Positions 25,130 through 34,261 of a stretch of 64,000 nucleotides of DNA are shown here, piece after piece. Position numbers and translations under genes: made by a program. Position 1 is the stretch's first letter. Each line of letters begins with the position of its first letter. The notes under the pieces are model-generated. The model saw only the letters and a program-made list of their open reading frames with translations, searched no databases and had not been told where the DNA came from. The DNA is from Epiperipatus broadwayi (taxonomy: Eukaryota; Onychophora; Udeonychophora; Euonychophora; Peripatidae): positions 496,001 through 560,000 of the forward strand of contig JAQFVV010006353.1 of the NCBI GenBank assembly GCA_028023455.1, written 5' to 3'.

Positions 25130-25190
25130 TTATGTCCTATAGCTCGAAACCGGTCTGGGGATGGGGACCATCATAGATAAAAGCTTCATG
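25130..25190 (+). ncRNA. Hammerhead 3'-half fragment, A-like
   Basis: CTCGAAACCGGTCTGGGGAT matches the second half of an A-type hammerhead (GAAAC, palindromic ACCGGT, C, TGGGGA). No CUGAUGA lies upstream, so it is a truncated piece. Confidence 0.35.
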
Positions 25191-25584
25191 TATTTTCTCT
25201 TGTAGCATTTATCATAAAAAAAAAGTAAGCTTGTTTAGAGCTAGTAGCAGACTCTTTAGATATTACATATTGGTAATGCAAGCTATATAGGTCATGTGAT
25301 ATATGACTGATTTTTTACTATAATTATTTATGTAATTAGCAATGAACGTGCTGTTATTTAATAATGACTATCTCAGTTAATATTCATCAACTTTTCATTT
25401 AATGTTATCAGAATGGTTGCATCTGCAAAATTATTTGCTGCAGGTATATAGTGTAGATATAAAGTTTAATGTAATATTAAATTCATATTGAGTACTTACG
25501 TGTTTATTGGAAAATTTGTGGTAATGGTAGTTTAGCTGTGATTATCGATCGTTTCCATCATCTCATATTAATTATTAAATGTTC

Positions 25585-25985
25585 ATCAGAAAATTTCAAA
25601 TTTTATTTAAACTTTACAAAATACATTCGAAGTACATGGGTTAAGATATAGCACAATGTTTCAAGCGGTAATGTTCGCTCTTCTTCAGGTGTTGCTGGCC
25701 TAATCAGTGACAGTAATAGCACAGAAATCGAACCTTAGATATTTAGGTTTGTGATTAAGATGTTATTCTAACTAACTATGCTGTACAGTATTCATAAATC
25801 TAAAGGGCCCAGGTTCGATCCCCATGCTAGTACTATCATTAAACTACCTGAAAAACTGAAGAGAATAATATCCCTCAAAATGTTATGGTATATATACTAA
25901 TCTATACGCTATTACTAACAATTAAGCATATTTCAAAAATTTAAAGTTGAATTTTAGAGATTTAACAATTAAATACTAAATGATG
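25585..25985. repeat. Family E foldback with tRNA-like B box
   Basis: Arms 25585-25720 and 25840-25985 are inverted diverged copies. The centre carries a full B box (GGTTCGATCCC, 25812-25822) but a decayed A box. The copy at 0.6-1.1 kb has the complementary state, a good A box and a decayed B box, so the ancestor probably had both. No coding sequence. Confidence 0.6.
25649..25691 (-). ncRNA. Hammerhead ribozyme, family E, near-intact
   Basis: Minus strand: CAC (25691-25689), CTGAAGA (25688-25682; position 7 may be any base), stem II with AGCG/CGCT, GAA (25662-25660), stem III ACAT (from an ACGT-type palindrome, one mismatch), cleavage base T (25655), then GTG pairing the CAC. Stem I is short and the stem III mismatch makes activity doubtful. 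The sister copy at 11.9 kb keeps ACGTT but has lost the core. Confidence 0.45.
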
Positions 25986-25989
25986 GCAA

Positions 25990-27950
25990 TAACCCAGCAT
26001 ATAATTACAATAGTAATGATATGTCTGCTCAGCGATCATTTGATTTTGTGCTTAAAGATTCATGAACCATTTGCAATTATCTGCTTTAACATCTCAAATA
26101 AGAGACATGCGAGTGAAAAATCTGTCAAACCAGATTACTAGATTGATCCATGAAGGTAAAATTGTAGGTCTCTAAGATATTCCAGACTGGTAAAAGCAGG
26201 ATAAAATAGTTACATTTTCATTGTTACTGATTGGTTGTCATAACCAGTGCTACACAACTTAGTCATGACTAATAATGCTCTTATTATTTTGTTTATGATA
26301 GATAACACCGCAGTCTGAGTATTTCTAAAAGCAGGAAGGAGATACAAAATCATTTCATTCTTTAAGTAAATAATAAAATCTAAGAAATAGAGTTGCCATA
26401 AAAAGCCTTTAAAAAGAAACATAATGTATGTAATAATGATTCTTTACTCAAAAATAATCTTTTCCATTGATGACATGGAAGTTCACTTCAAAAAGCAACA
26501 AAGAAAAACTTATATTTCAGCTATTTATTTGTATTTTAATTAGGCTACAGCTAATCTGAGAGTTACACTCAAAATAGTTTCTTAAATATTGTTATATATA
26601 ATAGTATTATTCAATGTTTGTATTTTTTCAAAGCAATATACATAATTATATAATTAAATATTTATAAATACGGTAATTAGATCATTAAAAACTTTATCCA
26701 CTTATGAGCGCTTTCGATTATCCTAGTAACTTTTGTCAACTAAACTTTGTCTGATATATATATCAGATGCATAAGTTTAAGGTTATGCTAGCACTATGTT
26801 TATATGATTCATACTTAAACCAAAATGTTTAAAATGGAAATATACAGTTCCAGGGGCACATTTTTCTACAAGTATTTCTTTATGCTTTTACAATTTTATA
26901 TTAAGAAATACATATTTGTGTTGAAAAAAATTTAAATATCGATTATAAAAGATTTATTTAAAGTTTTTTTCTTTCATATATATATATTATAACATCCAAA
27001 CGCAACATACTTGAATCATTTTCGTAGTTTGTTAAGAGACTATGTCTTTTATTTTATCACTATTATTTGGTAAAATGATCAAAATTTGAAATCTTCCTCA
27101 AACAGAACTGCACACCTTGGAATATCCTGCCTTCTTGGAAAGTATATATTAATGGCCATGGTGTGGCATTTTATCTTCAATGATATGCCGACATGAACAA
27201 TTCTCAAATAGCCTTTCTCATAAATACGCAAAATCTGGTGTCATTTATGTAGTTTTTTTAATATATTAATGTTAATATTGCTTTATTTGTTTTTCTTAAT
27301 TTAAAAAAATTATTAACAAATATTTTTAAAAATTTTGCTTCCAAATTGTAACCAGCCTGAAAGTATTAAACACAATCGCTTATTTTCAGCCATTTTGTTA
27401 TAGACATTTATTGTATGCCCACCAAAGTGTATAATTCAGCAAAAAACCACTTCCGTCTTTCAGCTATCAGAAAATACACAAATACTGTAAATTGTATCTG
27501 AGAGGTATAACAAATTAGAGTTGCTGTAGTTAGGGAAAGTATTTATAACTTGATCATAGCAATACTGTTTACAATGACTGTTACAAACATTTAGCAAAAT
27601 CAAATTATAGAAGCTTCTGATTAATTAACATTCAAGCTATTTTTGAATGCACTCCCCCCCCCCTCAGCAATATCCATGTTTCTTTTACGTATTTTACATT
27701 TTTGTTTAGATCTCTTTGTCTAGTAATTTCTTGATTCCAACTGAATTTTTTTAAAAAAAATTATGTTTTATTATATAAATATAATAACTGAAATTTTGTG
27801 GTGTTTTAATCCTCTCTCCCACTCCACTTACATATTACCCCAATAATGAATTTATCTCTTAGATATACATAACAGCTATTGCAATATTATTGACTGCAAC
27901 TTCGGCAGGTTTAAGTCTCCAAGAATCCACATTTAGGCCCCATTGTATTA
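25990..27950. other. Unassigned AT-rich stretch
   Basis: No gene, RNA or repeat could be supported. Contains a short C run (about 27654-27663) and several AT runs. Confidence 0.4.
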
Positions 27951-28149
27951 AAATGAGTTTTCCTAGAGTGTCAATTTTAAACAGAAAGAAATTTGTTATA
28001 TTCACTTTAAAATAACTATTATGTTCATAGGGGGAAAATTGTTTATACAATAGCAACTGTCTCCATACATAGTGTCACCCAGTGCATGCCATAGTAATCG
28101 ATCAATGCTAGAAGGTTTGTGCATCAAAATCCTCATATAGTTCCTACTC

Positions 28150-28208
28150 ATCCAATATCCTCAGACTAGTTTCTAGCTTATGGCTTTCATCAGGGAGTAG
28201 CCTTGGAT
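28150..28208 (-). ncRNA. Type I hammerhead ribozyme, family A, intact core
   Basis: Minus strand: CTGATGA, AAGCCATAAGCTA (stem II AGC/GCU), GAA, ACTAGT palindrome, C, TGAGGATA-TTGGAT. The outer stem I ATCCAA/TTGGAT is complete. Inner stem I has a C-U clash beside the core, then three pairs. It is the upstream-coordinate partner of the 318-nt dimer. Confidence 0.7.
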
Positions 28209-28467
28209 CTTAAAGCACTGCATCTAGATCTTTGGATCTAATGCAATCCAGCAGCCACTTTTTCTTTTTATAAGTTTTCCTAGATTGTCAGTTTTAAACA
28301 GGAAGAAATTTGATATATTCACATTAAAATGACTATTATGTTCATAGGAAAAAAAGTTGTTTATACAATAGCAACGGTCTCCATACAGTAGTGCCACCCA
28401 GTGCATGTCATAGTAATCGATGGATGATAGGGTTTGTGCATCAAAAATCTTTATATAGTACCTACTC

Positions 28468-28526
28468 ATCCAATATTACCAGGCTGGTTTCTAGCTTATG
28501 TCTTTCATCAGGGAGGAACCTTGGAT
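28468..28526 (-). ncRNA. Hammerhead ribozyme, family A, stem III mutated
   Basis: Minus strand: CTGATGA, AAGACATAAGCTA, GAA are kept. The stem III/cleavage string is ACCAGCC, which breaks the pair next to the cleavage base. The outer stem I ATCCAA/TTGGAT is kept. Probably weak or dead. Confidence 0.6.
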
Positions 28527-29188
28527 CTTAAAGCATTGCATCTAGATCTTTGGATCTAATGCAATCCAGCTGCCACTTTTACTTTTTTCAATTAACTATA
28601 AAGCTATGAGCCCAAAACGAAGACACGATAACGTTTTCAATCCAAGCTCATTTGCTTGTATGGTCATATAGATTGAAAATATTGCGGTACTGGATCAGGA
28701 TTTTGATGCATAGGCCTTTTAGCATCGAGTGATAATAGCTTGCACTGGATAGCACTATTGTATGGATAGAATTGCTATAATATTAACTGCTTGTCTAAGC
28801 ATAAAAATTCATGAACAAATGATGATGGACCATTGAATAGATTGTTATATCATGGGAAAAATAATAATATGTTTTCACAGAATCAAATTTACAGTATTAA
28901 GTTTTTGTGCTTCAACACTTAGCTTTAATTTAAAGGATGGAAAAATATTTATTTTATGGAAATAAAGGCCCACAATTATTTACAGAAATATGCAGGAATT
29001 TGCTTAGAAAATCTTTGTTTCGGTAAGATCAGGAAAAGATGAATGAAATAGCTTTCAATATAAGAATACAACCACGTGAAAAATGAAACCTCACTTGATT
29101 CGGTCTTGGAAAATGTTAATTACCTCATTAAATTAAGCTAATTAAAGAATTTGTATTTAAAAAAACCATTCAAATTTGCTCTTTGTAG

Positions 29189-29377
29189 ATCCAATTGAAG
29201 ACTCCTCATACAGATTCACAAGCCATGGTGATGGCACTCATAATTGGAACTGATTTACATAAATTCAGACAAGCACAAACTATGGATCATATACTTAATG
29301 GTTATAATCATTTGTTGGGGGAAGAGGCAAAAGAATTGCTGGAGCAAAGACCTAACTGTAAACTTATCATTAAATAA
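29189..29377 (+). CDS. Candidate terminal coding exon of an unknown host gene
   Basis: After a pyrimidine-rich stretch ending TTGCTCTTTGTAG (a plausible 3' splice site, exon start 29189 or nearby) an open frame runs to the stop at 29375-29377. It encodes about 62 residues, starting IQLKTPHTDSQ and ending PNCKLIIK. The central part is amphipathic and helix-like (HKFRQAQTMDHILNGYNHLL, then a Glu/Lys-rich helix). Base composition is less AT-rich than the flanks and residue use is balanced, unlike the Phe/Lys/Asn/Ile-rich chance frames around it. I do not recognise the protein. It could also be a retrocopy fragment or chance. No other exon could be placed. Confidence 0.35.
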   Translation: MQLKTPHTDSQAMVMALIIGTDLHKFRQAQTMDHILNGYNHLLGEEAKELLEQRPNCKLIIK

Positions 29378-30121
29378 TTGTAAGAGTTGATAAATAGTAA
29401 AATATTTCAGGAATACTTTATAAAATTTCATGCAACTGTTTTACAATCTACAGAAGGAGGATCAAATCGATTCTTTAACGGGTGTTAAAATTCATAAAAG
29501 TAAAGTTAAGCATAGATACTTTAGTTCACCTTTTATGATATTGTATGCAAAGATTCATTTTTACGAATATTAAAATCAAAAGAGTCAAAGAGATCTTTTG
29601 ATTGATCATTTTGGGTCGGAAATCATCATCCCTACGAGATCTTTATTTAATGTCACTGTTGCTTGGAAATTACTTTTGAATTATGGGTATCTATATGCTA
29701 CATGGTAAAGCCACAATATCAACTATATCTTCTTTCAAACTCCCTCACATACAACATATATCCTGTATAACAGCTTAAGTTTTGTTGATAAGCTTTGATT
29801 ACAATAGAATATGTATTGTTTATGCAATTGCATATGTATAGTGCATTTCAACATGCATATAACAAACATGATTTTTTATGAGTATAGTGGGCATGCATAA
29901 AATAAAAATATAGTATAATCAAAATTTAAAAAATGAAATAGTTATTAATAATCTATTGAAAGAGCACATTTACATTTATATATACTGTGGGTGTGTTCAT
30001 TCATTCATATTAAAAAAGAAAAGTACTGAATCTTTATTTTTTTTAAATAAAATGAATAGTTAAATTTAATAGTAGTCTTAATTTTAAATTCCATAATTTG
30101 ATGAATGATATTATGACTTGA

Positions 30122-30166
30122 GCATACTGATGAATACAGCTTCAGCATGAAATGCATCTTGAGACA
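30122..30166 (+). ncRNA. Hammerhead ribozyme, family B, weak stems
   Basis: CTGATGA (30127-30133), stem II ATACAG-CTT-CAGCAT with two mismatches, GAA (30149-30151), palindromic ATGCAT (30152-30157), cleavage base C (30158), TTGAGAC. The core is intact, but stem I has almost no pairing left (upstream AGCATA). Confidence 0.55.
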
Positions 30167-30571
30167 CTTATCTATTTCATGCATCTTTATTCATGCTTCA
30201 AAAATATGTGATAAAACAGAAGTTTAAAGTCTGCGCTCATATACCCTATATATTACATATATAGACACGGGTATATAACAAGCCTGTGGTTCAGTTATTA
30301 CATAGTAGAGATGTCTGTCTGTATTTGTATTAAAATGGATTATGTCCTGTAGATGAGGGGTCAGATTGACTTTAGGCCAACATGGGTGTGACAAGAATCT
30401 CGGCTTCAGGGTGGCCTTTGAGCATTCCATCATCAGATTTTCAATTGGATGAATGGTTGAAGAGTTGGAGTGTGGACTAGATTGAAGCCTGCCCATTAAA
30501 GTATAAAGATTGGCTATTTTAATATATATCTGAGCACTTATAGCATACATGAGTAGAGATAGTAATCTGAA

Positions 30572-30613
30572 CCAACTGATGATTGCTGGTTTAGCATGAA
30601 ATACGTATATTGG
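30572..30613 (+). ncRNA. Type I hammerhead ribozyme, family B, intact core
   Basis: CCAA (30572-30575), CTGATGA (30576-30582), stem II TTGCTG-GTT-TAGCAT (five of six pairs), GAA (30598-30600), an 8-base palindrome ATACGTAT for stem III (30601-30608), cleavage base A (30609), TTGG (30610-30613) pairing CCAA. The extended self-complementary stem III strongly fits a dimeric ribozyme. Confidence 0.75.
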
Positions 30614-31278
30614 TGCTTATTTATCTTTTCGACATATGTGTGTTCAAGTGTATCAGTGCTATGAGATAGAGTGGAGAGTCGTGGGTCACGTGAAAGTCTG
30701 TGCTCATATACCTTAAATACTAAATATCTTATATATAAAATCCCTAAATGTCCATAATGCTGTCTTGTGATATTCAAATTAAACATTTCTTTCTTGGAGG
30801 GCGTGTTTTTCAAGTAAAAAAAAAATACTTTTTTACGAAGCATTTTATGCAAAGGAAATAATTTGTTAAAGCAACTGATTAAAAAAAAAGAGATAATCTT
30901 TCCATAGGCCAGATACATTTCTGAATTCTAAAAAAATATATTGGAATAAGACTTTTTCAAGGAAAAAACGCTCGGAAAAAAATGTATTTTTGACTACAGT
31001 ACAGAACTGAATATGTATAGTATTTAAATTACAAAGAAAATGTGATTACAGTACATAAATTCATGTTTGAAATGTGCTATTTAGTGAAGGGGGAAAATAG
31101 ATGTTATAGTACCATATTTACAGCCAATAAACATCACATGATCAGTATTTCTTATGCTTGCTTATAATTGTTGTTAAAACAAGCAAAACTCACTATACGT
31201 ATTGCCAAACACAGCAAGCTAAAGTAATCAATGGATGACGGAAGGCTTGTGCATAAAATACCCATCTAGTGCCTACCC

Positions 31279-31337
31279 ATCCAATATCACCAGACTAGTT
31301 TTTGGCTTGTGACCTTCGTCAGTGAGGAGCCTTGAAT
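31279..31337 (-). ncRNA. Hammerhead ribozyme, family A, G12 lost
   Basis: Minus strand: TCCTCA, CTGACGA (position 7 C, allowed), AAGGTCACAAGCCA, then AAAAC instead of GAAAC, ACTAGTC, TGGTGATATTGGAT. The missing G of GAAA should inactivate it. Confidence 0.55.
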
Positions 31338-31377
31338 CTGAGAGCACTGTATCTAGGAGGTGGTGCAGTGCTCTCAG

Positions 31378-31436
31378 ATCCAAAGCTCCTCACTGACGAA
31401 GGCCACAAGCCAGAAACTAATCTGGGGATATTGGAT
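31378..31436 (+). ncRNA. Type I hammerhead ribozyme, family A, stem III mismatch
   Basis: ATCCAA and TCCTCA (31387-31392), CTGACGA (31393-31399), stem II GGC-CACAA-GCC, GAA (31413-31415), ACTAAT (one palindrome mismatch), cleavage base C (31422), TGGGGA-TA-TTGGAT. Inner stem I is six pairs (one G-U) and the outer stem is six pairs. First member of the 54-nt tandem. Confidence 0.7.
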
Positions 31437-31440
31437 GGGC

Positions 31441-31490
31441 TCCTCACTGACGAAGGCGATAAGCCAGAAACTAGTCTGGGGATATTGGAT
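31441..31490 (+). ncRNA. Type I hammerhead ribozyme, family A, intact core
   Basis: TCCTCA (31441-31446), CTGACGA (31447-31453), stem II GGC (31455-31457) with loop GATAA and GCC (31463-31465), GAA (31467-31469), palindromic ACTAGT (31470-31475), cleavage base C (31476), TGGGGA (31477-31482). Compared with other A copies, stem II changed from AGC/GCT to GGC/GCC, a paired change that keeps the helix. It is the second member of the tandem; the outer stem I 5' strand was lost in the duplication. Confidence 0.8.
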
Positions 31491-31599
31491 GAGTAGGCAC
31501 TAGATGGATATTTTATGCAAAAGCCTTCTGGCATCCATTGATTATTCTAGCTTGCTGTGTGTGGCAATACGTATAGTGAGTTTTGCCTGTTTTTAACCA

Positions 31600-34255
31600 T
31601 ATTTATATTTAGTTTTGTGTAGTTTGATATAGCATTGTTCGTGGCTCCACAGTGATATTGAAATTTGTTAAAACAATCAATTAATTACGGTGGCCTTCCA
31701 TAGGCCGAGTACTACGGTGATATATATATATAACAGACAAACATATAATTGCAATTATCTTTGTTTGTATTACACTATAAGATCATCAAACTTATTTGAC
31801 ACAATATGACATTTACTGTAAATAGTAACAATTACATATTATTTTATTTAAATAGTCAACATCACCAAAAATTAAAGAATAAAATTATTTTATTCGGAAA
31901 TTCATATTTGGTTTATAAAACGTATGTATCTGGTAATGACAATTGGTAGATGGGGGGTGACTGTTGGCTTTTTCTGAAGATTAAAGGTTTTTAAAAATGT
32001 TTGACTTTTATAAACACGCACATACATGAACTTGCACGCGTTATGGTCAGTAGACTAGCATATTTCGAATATAGGCACGCCATCTAGTGTCAAATATTTG
32101 CTTGGCTGGATTTGATTCTTAAAGCCAAGATGGGATAAAGATTAATGATGTGGAAAGTTGACTTCTCACTTTCAATTCATTCAGTTAAAATTCCACTTCC
32201 TTCGAGACTTGTATGTAAAAGACATTAAACGAACCAGAATTGCAAATGGAAAACCATTTCTACTTGGAAAATATACTGAACGACTTTCACGATAATGTGA
32301 AACAAATTAAAATGTAAAAATAAAATTTTTACAAAACCGCCTTTTTTCCTTCTTGTTAATATTATTCTCTGCCTGTGCTAAAAGTAAATAATGCGAATAC
32401 TTTTCTAAAATCAGAACCATTGTTAATGTGTTTTTCTTCTTCGAAGCATTAATTTTTATTGTGTAGATTTCATTTTAAAAAGAGCTATCAGACACTAAGT
32501 TTTTTTTGCCTTAAAAGAGTATCTATATTTATGTGTACATATATAAATAGATGTACGTGATTTCTAACCCAAAAACTTCCAATAGAAAAATCAATCAAGT
32601 TTTATTTTACAGATTTTTTGTACTACATAAAATAGTCTGTGTTCGAATGTGTGAAAGAAATTTTTAGTAGTTCAAATTGTAACAGTAAGTCTCAACTTAA
32701 AATATCACAATAATATTATTTCCTTTATTTAATATATATATATTTGATATTTTCAGATGCCTTTATTTATGTATTTCAAGAATGTATACTATAATAGAAG
32801 TATATCTATAAAAAAAACGATATTAGACACGGAAAATTTATTCTATGTAGTAGTATTTAAGCTCACCAGAAGAGCAAAAATTGTTCATAGACTTCATGCA
32901 TAGTTAGAGAAAGGGTTTTGACTTGCTAGGCTTGTTGATGTTTATGATATGGTATAGCTGAGTAATGCATCGATAAACACGAAAAAAAGCTTGCTTATAT
33001 CTATATGGACATCAGCGGCTGTAGTATTATAGAACCATACTGTACCTCATATCACCCAATGTACCTCATATCACCCAAAATATCTGAAAGTGCTGAATGC
33101 ATGGTCTCGGGTTCATATCAAAATAGCTTTTCTATTAACTTATCCATACTTTTTCTTGCCTGTTTACATATTATAATAACATTTATGAGCAGTACTATTA
33201 AACTTGGATAAGTGGATCCTTAGGGAGAGGGGCTGACTTTTAAAACACCTCCCTCATTTCGAACATGAAAAAAATACCCCCCCCCCAAAAAAAAAAAAAA
33301 GGAGAGCAGAATGAAACAAAATTATTATGAATAATCTGTATAATCAAATGAATCATTTATTTGGGTAGATTCATGCCATAAGAAATATGGAAAGATCTGA
33401 GAATATAAATGGAAAAGTCCAAAATTTTTCCTATATTATTTAAATTGAAGTGAATTAATGTATATCTGTCTGATACGACCTAAACCATAACCTTTCCTAA
33501 GTAATAAATCTAAATCTAAGAATGGATAGTGAGAAAATTGGTTACGTTTATATTAATTTTTAATAAATATATGAAAAATGCATCTGTCATGAACCCCAGC
33601 ATGCATGCTTATGATCATGACATGTTTATATCATTATTCTTAGTTTTTATTTGGGCTAATTGTTTTAATGAATATGTCATTAATTAACTGGCAAATCTCA
33701 TTTTATTCTCATTATCACATGTTAATCAAATAAAGGTATTTAATGTACTGACATTATTCTCATATTTTCTGTGAGTTAGAACTAAGAGCTATAATAACAA
33801 ACTATTATACATTTGGAATGATTTGAACTAAGGTTTGGAGGATAGCCCTTCATTAGATACGCTTATCATTAACATGATTCATTCAAACTCATTAACAATC
33901 AACAACCTCATAAAAAATATGCAAAGTGGTCCTTTTCTTAATAAAAGAATTACTATATTCATTCTTTTTACACTCTGATTTGTAATATGCTATCTAAACT
34001 TTAATCCTACAATACTAAATCATTCTTTCTTAAAAAAATAAATAACATTAAGACCAGAGATCAAACGCATGCGCCAACTGATATTTTTGCAGTTACACGG
34101 AATCTGATCTCATTAACAACATGTATTAGATATATATTGATTATTGTTCAATTATATGAACATCTACCTTATTGCTTTTCTACTTGAAATCTCTTTTGTT
34201 TCAATAAGACTTGTAGATAATCTCCAATGTATATAATAAACCTGATGAAGTTAAT
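31600..34255. other. Unassigned AT-rich stretch
   Basis: No gene supported. A 19-20 bp direct duplication ('gtacctcatatcacccaa') is at 33041-33079, a C run followed by an A run at about 33277-33300, and AT-rich sequence elsewhere. Confidence 0.4.
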
Positions 34256-34261
34256 TTAAAA

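Larger units (their letters stand above)
27956..28590 (-). repeat. Family A tandem dimer, 318-nt units, each with a hammerhead
   Basis: Two head-to-tail units start at 'agttttcctag' (27956 and 28273) and match throughout: 'tattatgttcatag', 'ttgtttatacaatagcaac', 'gtgcat.ccatagtaatcgat', the hammerhead, and 'gatctttggatctaatgcaa'. The two hammerheads are exactly 318 nt apart (28150 and 28468). Head-to-tail hammerhead units of this size are the hallmark of animal retrozymes and of PLE terminal repeats. If transcribed on the minus strand, a 318-nt RNA would be released. No protein is expected. Confidence 0.75.
30110..30735 (+). repeat. Family B direct repeat pair, hammerheads 451 nt apart
   Basis: The segment from 30120 (hammerhead, then 'gtctgcgctcatatacc' at about 30228-30245) is matched by the segment from 30570 (hammerhead, then 'gtctgtgctcatatacc' at about 30695-30711). 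Predicted cleavage points at 30158 and 30609 lie 451 nt apart. This is a head-to-tail arrangement, unlike the inverted family B pair at 3.3-3.9 kb. Confidence 0.6.
31190..31590. repeat. Family A palindrome with three hammerheads
   Basis: Outer arms are inverted copies ('cactatacgtattgcca' at 31189 and its complement near 31563-31582; 'aatcaatggatg' and 'catccattgatt'). The minus hammerhead (31279-31337) faces two tandem plus hammerheads (31378-31436 and 31441-31490), which arose by a 54-nt direct duplication. The arms are similar enough to suggest recent origin. Confidence 0.75.

Noticed and set aside
30224-30918. Two minus-strand frames of 108 and 126 codons
   Set aside because: They overlap the family B direct repeats. 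Their similarity (VYRVYERRL and VFKVYEHRL) comes from the DNA repeat, and composition is random-like.
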